A stretch of DNA of 64,000 nucleotides from Acidovorax sp. MR-S7 (GTDB lineage Bacteria > Pseudomonadota > Gammaproteobacteria > Burkholderiales > Burkholderiaceae_C): positions 62,001 through 126,000 of the forward strand of contig NZ_DF238893.1 of the NCBI RefSeq assembly GCF_000400995.2. The letters are read 5' to 3'. A program made the translations under genes and the position numbers. The notes beneath the pieces are model-generated. The model did no database searches. It was not told the DNA's origin and was given only the letters and a program-made list of their open reading frames with translations. Below are positions 54,025-62,518 of this stretch, in pieces. Every line of letters starts with the position of its first letter. Position 1 is the stretch's first letter.

Positions 54025-55269
54025 ATGGACGTTTTCATCGCGGGCATCGCGCAGACCCCGCTGGGCCGGCACCCGGACACATCGGTCAAGGAACTGGCGC
54101 GCCAGGCCGTCGGGGGCGCCCTGCGCGACGCGGGCGTGGACCTGGACGACATCGGCGCGGCCTGGTTCGCCAATGTGCGCCAGGGGCAGATGGAAGGGCA
54201 GAACTCCATCCGCGGCCAGTGCGCGCTGACCGCCATGGGCCTGGGCGGCATCCCGATCTTCAACGTGGAGAACGCCTGCGCCAGCAGCAGCTCGGCGCTG
54301 TACCAGGCCTATGCCGCCATCAAGGCCGGGCTGCACGACATCGTGGTCGTGGCAGGCGTGGAGAAGATGTACTACCCCGAGAAGCGCCAGGCCATGATGG
54401 AAGCCTTCTTCGGCGGCACCGACGTGCACGAGATGCAGAGCACCTGGGAGGGCCTGCAGCGCATCGGCGACGGCATTGGCCCGCAACAGGCGGCCGGCGG
54501 CGACTGGCGCCAGCAGAGCTTCTTCATGGACGTGTACGCGGCCCTCGCGCGCATGCACATGAAGCTGTACGGCACGACGCAGGAGCACTACGCCCACGCC
54601 GCTGCGAAGAACCACGGCCATTCGGCGCTGAACCCGCTCGCGCAGTACCGCACGCCCATGAGCGTGCAGGAGGTGCTGGACACGCCGCTGATCGCCTGGC
54701 CGCTGACCCGCGCCATGTGCGCGCCCATCTCCGACGGCGCCGCCGCGGCCGTGGTCTGCAGCGAGAAGGCGCTGGATCGCATCGGCCGCGCCCGCGCGGT
54801 GCGCATCCGCGGCATGGGCGTGTCCAGCACCGTGAACCGCGCGCCCGAAGCGCTGGAATCGCATTGCGTGGCGCTCGCGGCCGCACGCGCCTATGGCGCC
54901 GCGGGCATCGCGGCCGGGGACATCGACGTGGTCGAGGTGCACGACGCATCGAGCTTCGCCGAGGTGCTGCAGATCGAGAACCTGGGCCTGTGCGCGCGCG
55001 GCGAGGGCGGCCCCTATACGGCCAGCGGCGCCACCACGCTCGGCGGCGAATGCCCCGTGAACGTCTCCGGCGGGCTGGTCTCCAAGGGCCACCCCATCGC
55101 GGCCACCGGGATCATCCAGCTGCACGAGCTGGTCACGCAGCTGCGCGGCGAGGCCGGGCCGCGCCAGGTGCAGGGCGCGCGCATCGCCGTGGCCGAGAAC
55201 GGCGGCGGCTTCCTGCGCGTGGAAGACGCCGCCGCCGTCGTCACCGTCCTCGACCGCATCCAGCCATGA
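54025..55269 (+). CDS. Thiolase-family protein (acetyl-CoA acetyltransferase/SCP-x type)
   Basis: A 414-residue thiolase-fold enzyme. The nucleophilic cysteine is in NVENACASSSSALYQAYAAI. The C-terminal part has EVHDASSFAEVLQIENLGLC, GGLVSKGHPIAATGIIQLHE and the final VAENGGGF, where classical thiolases have CxGGG. The cysteine of CxGGG is replaced by asparagine (ENGGG), as in the SCP-x/non-condensing thiolase-like group, so cleavage or a lyase role is possible. AAGGAA precedes the ATG. The stop overlaps the next start (ATGA). It probably works with the acyl-CoA ligase in degrading an organic acid. Confidence 0.85.
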   Translation: MDVFIAGIAQTPLGRHPDTSVKELARQAVGGALRDAGVDLDDIGAAWFANVRQGQMEGQNSIRGQCALTAMGLGGIPIFNVENACASSSSALYQAYAAIKAGLHDIVVVAGVEKMYYPEKRQAMMEAFFGGTDVHEMQSTWEGLQRIGDGIGPQQAAGGDWRQQSFFMDVYAALARMHMKLYGTTQEHYAHAAAKNHGHSALNPLAQYRTPMSVQEVLDTPLIAWPLTRAMCAPISDGAAAAVVCSEKALDRIGRARAVRIRGMGVSSTVNRAPEALESHCVALAAARAYGAAGIAAGDIDVVEVHDASSFAEVLQIENLGLCARGEGGPYTASGATTLGGECPVNVSGGLVSKGHPIAATGIIQLHELVTQLRGEAGPRQVQGARIAVAENGGGFLRVEDAAAVVTVLDRIQP

Positions 55270-56792
55270 CACCCATCGATTTCTTCTGGGCCGCCGTGCG
55301 CAGCCGCCCCGGCGCCGATGCCGCCATCGAGGTGGCGGCGGACGGGCGCGTCCTGCACCGCGTGGACTACGCCGCGCTGGCACAGCAGGTGCATGCCGCC
55401 GCCGCCCTCTTCCAGCGGCTCTCGGGCCAGCGCCGGCCCCGCGTGGTGCTGGCCAGCCGCAACAGCACCGCGATGCTGGTGAGCATCCTGGCGACCTACC
55501 ACTGCCGGGGCGTGCTGATCCCGCTGACGCCCAAGAACCCCGAGGCCGAGCTGCGCCAGCAGATCGCGGTGGCGCAGCCCGACCTGGTGGTGCTCGACGA
55601 CTCCGCCGCCGCGCTGGCCGCCGGGCAGGCCGTGCCCATCGTCACCCTCGGCCACGCGGCCAGCGGCGCGCCGCGCTTCGACCCGCCGCTGGCCCTGGAC
55701 GAGGCCCCCGCCATCGAGGAAGCCGTGGGCGAGGACACCCTCGCCATGAAGTTCACCGGCGGCTCCTCCGGCCGCCCTAAGGCCGTGCTGCAGTCGGTGC
55801 GCTGCCTGAACACCATGGTCGCGTCGCTGATGCAGGTCTACGGCCTGACGGAGGCCGACCGCTTCCTGATCAGCCCGCCCATGACGCACGGCGCCGGCAC
55901 CTTCGTCGTGCCCGTGCTGGCGGCGGGCGGCTGCCTCCTCATCATGGACGGGGCCAAGGCGGACGCGCTGCTGGACGCCCTGGCCGCGCACGAGGCCACC
56001 TGCGCCTGGGTGCCGCCCACGCTGCTCTACCAGCTGCTGGACCAGCAGGCGCAGCAGCCCCGCGCCCTGCCCCGCCTGCGCAACCTGCTCTACGGCGGCG
56101 CCGGCGCCGCGCTGGAGCGCCTCCACCAGGCGCGCGCCCTGCTGGGCCCCGTGGTGGGCGTGACCTACGGCCTGACCGAGGCGCCCGTCATCATCGCCGG
56201 CATGCCCGGCCAGGCCAGCGCCGTGGACGCCAACCTGGGCAGCGCGGGCTGCGCCGGCCCGCTCACGCGCCTGGCCGTCATGGGCCAGGGCGGCCAGCTC
56301 TGCGCCCCGCGCGAGATGGGCGAGATCGTCGCCCGGGGCGACCTGCTGATGACCGGCTACCTCGACATGCCGGCCGAGACCGCGGCCGTCATGGCCGCCG
56401 GCTGGCTGCGCACCGGCGACGTGGGCTACCTGGACGAGCGGGGCTACCTGTTCATCAAGGGCCGCTCCAAGGACGTGGTCATCACGGGCGGCTTCAACGT
56501 CTACCCCTCGGACGTGGAGGACGCCCTCGCGCAGCACGGCGACGTGGCCGAGAGCGTGGTCTTCGGCATCCCCGACACCCACTGGGGCGAGCGCGTGGAA
56601 GCTGCGGTGGAGCTCAAGCAGGGCCGCCAGGCCACGGCCGAGGCGCTGCGCGAGCACGTGCGCGCCGCGCTCGGCGCGGTGCGCACGCCCAAGGCCATCC
56701 ACATCGTGGAGCAACTGCCCCGCAATTCCCTGGGCAAGGTGCAAAAGCGCCAGCTCAGGGACGAATTCATACGCACCTTCGGCCATAGCTGA
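55266..56792 (+). CDS. AMP-forming acyl-CoA synthetase
   Basis: A 508-residue member of the ANL adenylate-forming superfamily that activates a carboxylic acid to its CoA thioester. Motifs include the P-loop-like KFTGGSSGRPKAVLQS, the A5 block TYGLTEAPV, the adenosine-contacting TGDVGYLDERGYLFIKGRSK, GGFNVYPSDVED, and the catalytic lysine in NSLGKVQKRQL. It overlaps the thiolase stop by four bases. The acid is unknown. A Bug-type binding protein follows and may capture it. Confidence 0.92.
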   Translation: MTPIDFFWAAVRSRPGADAAIEVAADGRVLHRVDYAALAQQVHAAAALFQRLSGQRRPRVVLASRNSTAMLVSILATYHCRGVLIPLTPKNPEAELRQQIAVAQPDLVVLDDSAAALAAGQAVPIVTLGHAASGAPRFDPPLALDEAPAIEEAVGEDTLAMKFTGGSSGRPKAVLQSVRCLNTMVASLMQVYGLTEADRFLISPPMTHGAGTFVVPVLAAGGCLLIMDGAKADALLDALAAHEATCAWVPPTLLYQLLDQQAQQPRALPRLRNLLYGGAGAALERLHQARALLGPVVGVTYGLTEAPVIIAGMPGQASAVDANLGSAGCAGPLTRLAVMGQGGQLCAPREMGEIVARGDLLMTGYLDMPAETAAVMAAGWLRTGDVGYLDERGYLFIKGRSKDVVITGGFNVYPSDVEDALAQHGDVAESVVFGIPDTHWGERVEAAVELKQGRQATAEALREHVRAALGAVRTPKAIHIVEQLPRNSLGKVQKRQLRDEFIRTFGHS

Positions 56793-56826
56793 GCCGATCC
56801 CTACAACCACTCAAGGAGATGACAGC

Positions 56827-57810
56827 ATGAACAAGCGCACATTGGTACGGGCGGCCCTGGCCGCCATGGCCGCCACCGGCCTGCTGGCGGGCAGCCCCGC
56901 GCTGGCGCAAAGTTACCCGAACAAGCCCATCAAGTTCATCGTGGCCTTCCCGCCGGGGGGCTCCACGGACCTGGTCACGCGCATCGTGGCAGCGCAGATG
57001 TCCGAGGAGCTCAAGCAGCCCATCGTCGTGGAGAACAAGCCCGGCGCGGGCGGCAACATCGCCTCGCAGTTCGTCGCCGGCTCGGCGCCCGACGGCTACA
57101 CCATCTACCTGGGCACGCTGGCCACGCACGGCATCAACCCGGTGCTGCAGAAGAACCTGCCGTTCGACCACATCAAGGACTTCACCATGGTGAGTCAGAT
57201 CGGCTACTACACCAACCTGGTGCTGGTGAACCCCGCCACGCCGGTCAAGACCCTGGGCGAATGGATCAGCTACGCGAAGAAGGCCGGCAGGGCCATGAAC
57301 TTCGGCTCGCCCGGTTCGGGCACCTCGCCGCACCTCACGGGCGAATACTTCAAGATCCTCACCGGCGTGGACCTCGTGCATGTGCCCTACAAGGGCAGCG
57401 GCCCGGCGCTGACCGACCTCGTCGGCGGGCAGATCGACGTGATGTTCGACAACCTGCCCTCGGCACTGGGCCTGGTGCAGGCCGGCAAGCTGCGCCCGCT
57501 GGCCATCACCTCGCGCGAGCGCGTCACGCAGCTGCCGCAGGTGCCCACCGCCGTGGAATCGGGCCTGCCCGAGATGGTGGTGGACGCCTGGGTGGGCGTG
57601 ATGGCGCCCGCCGGGCTGCCCAAGCCCATCCTGGACAGCCTGCACAAGGCGGTCGTGACCAGCGTGAACGCGCCGCAGGTGCGCGCCAAGCTGGAGGAGC
57701 GCGGCGTGACCATCCGCACCTCGCAGCCCGACGAGTTCCTGGCCTACGTGAAGGCCGAGAACGAGAAGTGGGCCAAGGTGGTCAAGATCTCGGGCGCGCA
57801 GGCGAACTGA
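56827..57810 (+). CDS. Bug/TctC-family periplasmic solute-binding protein
   Basis: A 327-residue tripartite-tricarboxylate-type (Bug) binding protein. It has a signal peptide (AALAAMAATGLLAGSPALAQ), then the family start YPNKPIKFIVAFPPGGSTDL and VENKPGAGGNIASQFVAGSA. Conserved VDLVHVPYKGSGPALTDLVG and VDAWVGVMAPAGLP follow. AAGGAG lies nine bases before the ATG. It is the third gene of the IclR-divergent operon. Bug genes are greatly expanded in Comamonadaceae and usually occur without their own membrane subunits, as here. Confidence 0.92.
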   Translation: MNKRTLVRAALAAMAATGLLAGSPALAQSYPNKPIKFIVAFPPGGSTDLVTRIVAAQMSEELKQPIVVENKPGAGGNIASQFVAGSAPDGYTIYLGTLATHGINPVLQKNLPFDHIKDFTMVSQIGYYTNLVLVNPATPVKTLGEWISYAKKAGRAMNFGSPGSGTSPHLTGEYFKILTGVDLVHVPYKGSGPALTDLVGGQIDVMFDNLPSALGLVQAGKLRPLAITSRERVTQLPQVPTAVESGLPEMVVDAWVGVMAPAGLPKPILDSLHKAVVTSVNAPQVRAKLEERGVTIRTSQPDEFLAYVKAENEKWAKVVKISGAQAN

Positions 57811-57824
57811 GCCGGAGCCGCAAG

Positions 57825-57847
57825 GCGGGCCTGCGGCGCAGGCCCGC
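57825..57847 (+). terminator. GC-rich hairpin after the Bug gene
   Basis: GCGGGCCTGC, three-base loop, GCAGGCCCGC: a perfect 10-bp stem 15 bases after the stop. There is no T-tract, so it is a possible rho-dependent or attenuating terminator. Confidence 0.5.
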
Positions 57848-57862
57848 TACCATGCCCGCTCC

Positions 57863-58312
57863 ATGAGTACACAGACCACCCCTTCCTCTTTCGCGGATGA
57901 AGCCCCCGGCGTGCTGTTCGGCCTGCCCATGCCGATGGCCGCCGCCATGGCGCTGCGCGGCGAGCACATCGGCGGCGACACGGCGCGCATCCGCATGGGC
58001 TTCCAGCCCGACCTGGCCAACAGCCGGGGCGAGGCGCACGGCGGCGCCATCGCCACGCTGCTGGACTGCGCGCTCGCCTCGGCCGCGCGTGCGCACGATC
58101 CGGCCACCTTCGGCGTGGCCACGATCGACCTGACGCTGCACTTCGTCGCGGCCGGCAAGGGCGACCTGGTCGCCACCGGGCACTGCGAGCGGCGCGGGCG
58201 CTCCGTCAGCTTCGCGCGCGGCGAGGTGCGCGCCGAAGACGGCACGCTGGTGGCTCTGGCCACGGGCACCTTCAAGCTCATCGAGCGCGCGCGCCAGCAT
58301 CAAAAAACATAG
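57863..58312 (+). CDS. PaaI-type hotdog-fold thioesterase
   Basis: A 149-residue acyl-CoA thioesterase of the PaaI/YdiI hotdog group. The signature helix entry is NSRGEAHGGAIATLLDCALA, with the catalytic-loop aspartate in LLDCA. It is followed by ATIDLTLHFVAAGKGDLVAT and the strand GTLVALATGTFKLIE. The last residues QKT and the TAG stop fall in a dispersed repeat copy. It probably hydrolyses CoA esters linked to the upstream acid-catabolic operon, but it sits after a hairpin and may be separately expressed. Confidence 0.88.
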   Translation: MSTQTTPSSFADEAPGVLFGLPMPMAAAMALRGEHIGGDTARIRMGFQPDLANSRGEAHGGAIATLLDCALASAARAHDPATFGVATIDLTLHFVAAGKGDLVATGHCERRGRSVSFARGEVRAEDGTLVALATGTFKLIERARQHQKT

Positions 58313-58350
58313 CTGCTTGCGCTTGCTGTACAAGCGCTGGAGCCGTTTCT
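58302..58350 (-). repeat. Dispersed palindromic element, copy 18 (supplies a stop codon)
   Basis: AAAAAACATAGCTGCTTGCG, CTTGCTGTACAAGCGCTGGA, GCCGTTT. It lies between convergent thioesterase and LysR genes and carries the thioesterase TAG. Confidence 0.85.
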
Positions 58351-58359
58351 TTCCATGAA

Positions 58360-59208
58360 TCACCCGCCCCGCGCGCGCAGGCTCTCGAACACCTGCCGCG
58401 TACTGCGGCTGGCCACGCCCCGGCGCACGCACAGGCGGTAGGCCAGGTCGGGCAGCGGCGGCATGCCGTCGCCCGCGCCCAGCACGCGCAGGCCCGCGTC
58501 GAGCTGCTCCACGCCGCGCGCCGTCACGCCCAGGCCCGCGCGCAGCGCGGCGCGGATGCCCGCGAGGCTGGTGCACAGGTGGCGTGGCGTCCAGGCGATG
58601 CCGGCGGCATCCAGCGCCTCGCAGGCCAGGCGGCGGAACACGCTCGGCCCGTCGGCCACGATGAGCGGCACGGGGCGCGCGGCATCGTGCACGTAGCCCG
58701 CGCCGCAGAGCCACACCGTGGGGCTGGCGCGCAGCGCGAAGCCCTCGCACTGCGGGTCTTCGCGGTTGGAGATCGCCATGTCCAGCTCGGCGTTCCTGAG
58801 CGACTCCATGAGGAAGGGGCTGCGCCCCACGTGCACGTCGATGCGCATGCCGGGAAAGCGCGCCGCGATGTCGCGCAGCACCTGCGGCAGCAACGTGTCG
58901 GCCACGTCGTGCGGGGCGCCGATGCGCACCATGCCCGCCACCGGCCGGTGGCGCAGGTGGCGCAGCGCCTCGTCGTGGATCGCCAGCATCTGCCGCGCGT
59001 AGCCCAGCAGCCGCGTGCCGTGGGCCGTGAGGCGCTTGCCCCGGCCCTGCTTCTCGAAGAGCGCGTGGCCGATCTGCGCCTCCAGCCGCTGCATCTGGTG
59101 GGTGATGGCCGACTGCGTGCGCCCCAGGTGCACGGCCGCGGCGGCGAAGCTGCCCTGGGCGTCGATTGCGGCCAGCGTGCGCAGCAATTCGAGATCGAGC
59201 GTGTCCAT
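58360..59208 (-). CDS. LysR-family regulator
   Basis: A 282-residue LysR-type regulator. The winged helix-turn-helix is LLRTLAAIDAQGSFAAAAVH, LGRTQSAITHQMQRLEAQIG, HALFEKQGRG. The effector domain follows (GMVRIGAPHDVADTLLPQVL, LDMAISNREDPQ). The ATG at 59206-59208 begins MDTLDLELL; a longer frame upstream is not supported. It is divergent from a cysteine-dioxygenase-like gene with 91 bases between, so it probably responds to a sulfur compound and controls that gene and the rhodanese gene. Confidence 0.9.
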   Translation of the reverse strand: MDTLDLELLRTLAAIDAQGSFAAAAVHLGRTQSAITHQMQRLEAQIGHALFEKQGRGKRLTAHGTRLLGYARQMLAIHDEALRHLRHRPVAGMVRIGAPHDVADTLLPQVLRDIAARFPGMRIDVHVGRSPFLMESLRNAELDMAISNREDPQCEGFALRASPTVWLCGAGYVHDAARPVPLIVADGPSVFRRLACEALDAAGIAWTPRHLCTSLAGIRAALRAGLGVTARGVEQLDAGLRVLGAGDGMPPLPDLAYRLCVRRGVASRSTRQVFESLRARGG

Positions 59209-59299
59209 AGTTGAATTTTCTTGAAGTGTTCTTCGCGCTGCGGGGGATTGTCCGCCCGCCGGCCGCGCGGCTAGAGTGCTGCAACCCCAGGAGAACACC

Positions 59300-59896
59300 A
59301 TGGACACCGCCCCCGAACGCCAGCAGGCCGTCGCCACGGCCATCGCCGCCATGAAGGCCGCCGTCGGCCCCGGCCCCGCCACACGGACCAGCCTCGACGC
59401 CGTGCTGCAGCAGCTGCTCGGCCTGGCCGCGCGGCGCGCGCTGTGGCAGCAGGGCGACTTCCCCGCACCGGAGGACGGCGAGCACCAGGCGCGCTACCTC
59501 ATCGCCGAGGATGCGGACCAGACCTACGCGCTCTACCTCAACGTGATGCGCCCCGGCAAGAAGATCGTTCCGCACAACCACACCACCTGGGCCTGCATCG
59601 CCGCCGTCGAGGGCACGGAGCACAACCACGTCTACGAACGCACCGACGACGGCAGCGTGCCCGGCAGGGCCACGCTGGCGGAAACGGCCGTGGTCGAGGT
59701 CGCGCCGGGCCGGGGCATCGCGCTGATGCCCGACGACATCCACGCCGTGAAGATCCACGGCGAGCAGGTGATCCGCCACCTGCACATGTACGGCCGCGCG
59801 CTGGAGACGCTGACCGACCGCACCAGCTACGACCTGGAGGCGGGCACGTGCAGCGTCAAGGACATCGGCGTGCAGACTCGGAGATCAACCCCCTGA
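59300..59896 (+). CDS. Cysteine dioxygenase-family (thiol dioxygenase) protein
   Basis: A 198-residue cupin of the cysteine dioxygenase type I family, which oxidises a thiol such as cysteine or 3-mercaptopropionate to the sulfinate with non-haem iron. The metal-binding histidines are in [17 protein letters not shown] (HxH) and in [19 protein letters not shown] precedes the ATG at 59300. It is divergent from a LysR gene and followed by a multi-rhodanese protein, which fits a role in sulfur amino-acid breakdown. Which thiol is used is not determined. Confidence 0.85.
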   Translation: MDTAPERQQAVATAIAAMKAAVGPGPATRTSLDAVLQQLLGLAARRALWQQGDFPAPEDGEHQARYLIAEDADQTYALYLNVMRPGKKIVPHNHTTWACIAAVEGTEHNHVYERTDDGSVPGRATLAETAVVEVAPGRGIALMPDDIHAVKIHGEQVIRHLHMYGRALETLTDRTSYDLEAGTCSVKDIGVQTRRSTP

Positions 59897-60052
59897 GCGG
59901 CTGCGCCGCTTCCCCCTTCTCTCTACGCGCTGCGCGCTTCGGGAAGGGGGACGACGCCAGCGCGGCGGGGCGGCCCTTGCGCGGCGTCCGCTGGCATGGC
60001 GCGCGCCAGTTTCAAACGGCGCGGGTATCGCCCAATCCCCTGGGAAATCAAC
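59897..60052. repeat. Intergenic inverted-repeat sequence, probable second dispersed repeat type
   Basis: CTTCCCCCTT and AAGGGGGA arms flank a GCGCTGCGCGC centre (about 59907-59952), followed by very GC-rich sequence up to the rhodanese gene. I recall similar intergenic blocks in Acidovorax-type genomes; only one copy lies here. Confidence 0.4.
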
Positions 60053-61600
60053 ATGTCCTCGTTCATCGACGCCCGCATGCTCAAGCACTGGCTGCATGAC
60101 GGCCAGGAGATCGCCCTGCTCGACGTGCGCGAGCACGGCCAGTACGGCGAATCGCACCTGTTCTACGCCACGCCGCTGCCCTACAGCCGGCTGGAGCTGG
60201 ACGTGGCGCGCCTCGTGCCGCGCCCCTCCGTGCGCACGGTGGTCTGCGACGGCGGCGACGGCGTGGCCGAGCGCGCGGCGGCGCGTCTGCGGGCACTGGG
60301 CTACACGCAGGTAGCCGTGCTGCAGGGCGGCACGCCCGCATGGCGCGACGCGGGCTACACGCTGTTCGCGGGCGTGAACCTGCCGTCCAAGACCTTCGGC
60401 GAACTGGTGGAGCATGCCTGCCACACGCCGCGCATCACGGCCCGCGCGCTCGCGGCCCTGCAGGCGGCCGGCGCGCCGGTGGCGGTGCTGGACGGGCGGC
60501 CGGTGGCGGAGTTCGGCAAGATGAACATTCCCGGCGCCCTCTGCTGCCCCAACGGCGAGCTGGCCTGGCGCGTGCGCAGCCTCGTTCCCGACGAAACGAC
60601 ACCCATCGTCGTCAACTGCGCGGGCCGCACGCGCTCCCTGATCGGCGCGCAGACGCTCATCCACCTGGGCCTGCCCAACCCCGTGTATGCGCTGGATAAC
60701 GGCACGCAGGGCTGGTTCCTGGCCGACCTGCCTTTGGCGCACGGCGGCACGCGCCGCTATGCCGACGGTTCCGGCAGCCCCGCCCTGCGCCCGCAGGCCC
60801 AGGCCCTGGCCCGGCGCATGGGCGTGCCCGAGGTGGATGCCTCCACCGTGCGGCGCTGGGCCGACACGCCCACGCGCACGCTGTTCCTCTGCGACGTGCG
60901 CACGCCCGAGGAGTTCGCTGCCGGCACGCTGCCCGGCGCACAGCACACGCCGGGCGGGCAGCTGGTCCAGGCGCTGGACCAGTACGTGGGCGTGCGCGGC
61001 GCGCGGCTGGTGCTGTTCGACGGCGACGGCCCTGCCGATGGAGTGCGCGCGCCCGTGGCGGCCAGCTGGCTGCGCCAGATGGGACACGATGCCTGCGTGC
61101 TGCGGGGCGGCCTGCACAGCGGCCTGGCGCTGGACGTTGCGCAGGCGCCCGCCGCGCCCGCGCTGCCCACGGTCACCCCGGCCGCGCTGGCGCGGCGCAG
61201 CGACGTGGCCGTGGTGGACCTCCGCGCGGGCATGCAGTACCGCGCCGGGCACATTCCCGGCGCGCGCTGGTCGATCCGCCCGCGCCTCGCGCACGACCTG
61301 GGCGGGGACACGCGCGACGTGGTGCTGGTGGCCGACGATGCCCGGCTCGCCGCCTGGAGCGCGCTGGAGCTGCCGCGCACGCCGCTGCTGCTCGCGTGCG
61401 GCATGGCGGCGTGGCTGGAGGCGGGCCTGCCCGCGGAGGCCACGCCGCACAGCCCCGGCGATGCGCAGTGCATCGACTACCTGTTCTTCGTGCACGACCG
61501 CCACGACGGCAACAAGGAGGCCGCGCGGCAGTACCTGGCGTGGGAGACGGGGCTGCTCGGGCAGTTGGACCCGCAGGAGCGGGCCGGCTTTCTCATTTAA
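60053..61600 (+). CDS. Four-domain rhodanese-like sulfurtransferase
   Basis: A 515-residue protein with four rhodanese-like repeats. Domain 1 (about 5-105) has Cys65 in VVCDGGDG. Domain 2 (about 125-225) has Cys189 in VVNCAGRTRS, the best active-site loop. Domain 3 (about 255-370) has FDGDGPADG and domain 4 (about 380-470) has VADDARLAA, both without the cysteine, so they are probably structural. A final segment (CIDYLFFVHDRHDGNKEAAR, about 475-515) ends the protein. It is downstream of a thiol dioxygenase, suggesting handling of sulfane sulfur or sulfite from thiol oxidation. Confidence 0.88.
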   Translation: MSSFIDARMLKHWLHDGQEIALLDVREHGQYGESHLFYATPLPYSRLELDVARLVPRPSVRTVVCDGGDGVAERAAARLRALGYTQVAVLQGGTPAWRDAGYTLFAGVNLPSKTFGELVEHACHTPRITARALAALQAAGAPVAVLDGRPVAEFGKMNIPGALCCPNGELAWRVRSLVPDETTPIVVNCAGRTRSLIGAQTLIHLGLPNPVYALDNGTQGWFLADLPLAHGGTRRYADGSGSPALRPQAQALARRMGVPEVDASTVRRWADTPTRTLFLCDVRTPEEFAAGTLPGAQHTPGGQLVQALDQYVGVRGARLVLFDGDGPADGVRAPVAASWLRQMGHDACVLRGGLHSGLALDVAQAPAAPALPTVTPAALARRSDVAVVDLRAGMQYRAGHIPGARWSIRPRLAHDLGGDTRDVVLVADDARLAAWSALELPRTPLLLACGMAAWLEAGLPAEATPHSPGDAQCIDYLFFVHDRHDGNKEAARQYLAWETGLLGQLDPQERAGFLI

Positions 61601-61603
61601 GGC

Positions 61604-61652
61604 GAAAACGGGCTCAAGCGCCCGCCCATCAAGCGCTGGCAGCTATGATTTT
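61604..61652 (+). repeat. Dispersed palindromic element, copy 19 (encodes a C-terminus)
   Basis: CGAAAACGGGCTCAAGCGCC, CGCCCATCAAGCGCTGGCAG, CTATGATTTT. It lies between convergent genes. On the minus strand it encodes the last residues KIIAASA and the stop of the CitE-like gene. Confidence 0.8.
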
Positions 61653-62513
61653 GGAAGTTCGCTGGCACGCCCAGGCATGGCGCGCCAGCGTGCGCTCGGC
61701 CAAGCGCAGCACGGGCGCATCGACCATCTTGCCGCCCACCACGCACACGCCGCCCTGCGCGGCCTGCATGGCCTGCACGACGGCCTGCGCGTGCGCCACG
61801 GCCTCGGCCGACGGGGCGAACACGCCGTTGACCAGCGGCACCTGGGCCGGGTGGATGCACAGCTTGGCGCCGAAGCCCATGCGCTGGGCGCGGCGCGTGT
61901 CGGCCTCGGTGCGGGCCGCATCGCGCGTGTCGACGGTCACGCCGTCCACCGGCTGCGCCAGCCCCGCGCGGCGCGAGGCCATGACCAGGGCCATGCGCGT
62001 GGGCAGCAGCTCGCCCTCATCCTGCGCGCACTGCATGCCCGCGTCCACCTGGAAGTCGAGGTGGCCGAACGCCAGGCGCGCCACCTGCGGCGCGGCGGCG
62101 ATGGCGTCCAGCGCGTCGATGCCAGCCACGCTTTCGATGAGCGGCACCAGCGCGCAGCCGCCGCCCGCGGCATCGGCCGCCTGCCGCAGCACGCCGGCCC
62201 CTTCGGCCTTGGGCACCATGGCGCCCGCCACGCCGGCCGCCGCCAGCCGCGCCAGCGCCTGCAGGTCGGCGCCGAACCACGCGCTGCCCTGGGCGTTGAT
62301 GCGCACCAGCAGGCGCGCGCGGTCGGCAGGCGGCAGCGCCTGCACTGCCTGCTCCAGCGCGGCGCGGGCGGCATCCTTGTCGCCCGGGGCCACGGCATCC
62401 TCCCAGTCGGCGATGACCATGTCGGCCCCGCTGGCCAGGGCCTTGCCCAGCCGCGCGGGCTGGGTGGCGGGCACGAAGAGGAAGGTGCAGGCGTGCTGCA
62501 GCAGGTCGGCCAT
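61629..62513 (-). CDS. HpcH/HpaI aldolase/citrate lyase (CitE-like) family protein
   Basis: A 294-residue TIM-barrel lyase of the CitE group, which cleaves or forms beta-hydroxyacyl-CoA compounds such as citryl-, malyl- or citramalyl-CoA. Motifs are FLFVPATQPARLGKALASGA, VIADWEDAVAPGDKDAAR (the metal-binding E-D region), VRINAQGSAWF, VPLIESVAGI and the C-terminal GFGAKLCIHPAQV. The ATG at 62511-62513 lies five bases after the stop of the upstream Bug gene, so they are one operon. The last residues come from a repeat copy. Confidence 0.9.
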   Translation of the reverse strand: MADLLQHACTFLFVPATQPARLGKALASGADMVIADWEDAVAPGDKDAARAALEQAVQALPPADRARLLVRINAQGSAWFGADLQALARLAAAGVAGAMVPKAEGAGVLRQAADAAGGGCALVPLIESVAGIDALDAIAAAPQVARLAFGHLDFQVDAGMQCAQDEGELLPTRMALVMASRRAGLAQPVDGVTVDTRDAARTEADTRRAQRMGFGAKLCIHPAQVPLVNGVFAPSAEAVAHAQAVVQAMQAAQGGVCVVGGKMVDAPVLRLAERTLARHAWACQRTSKIIAASA

Positions 62514-62518
62514 GGGCC

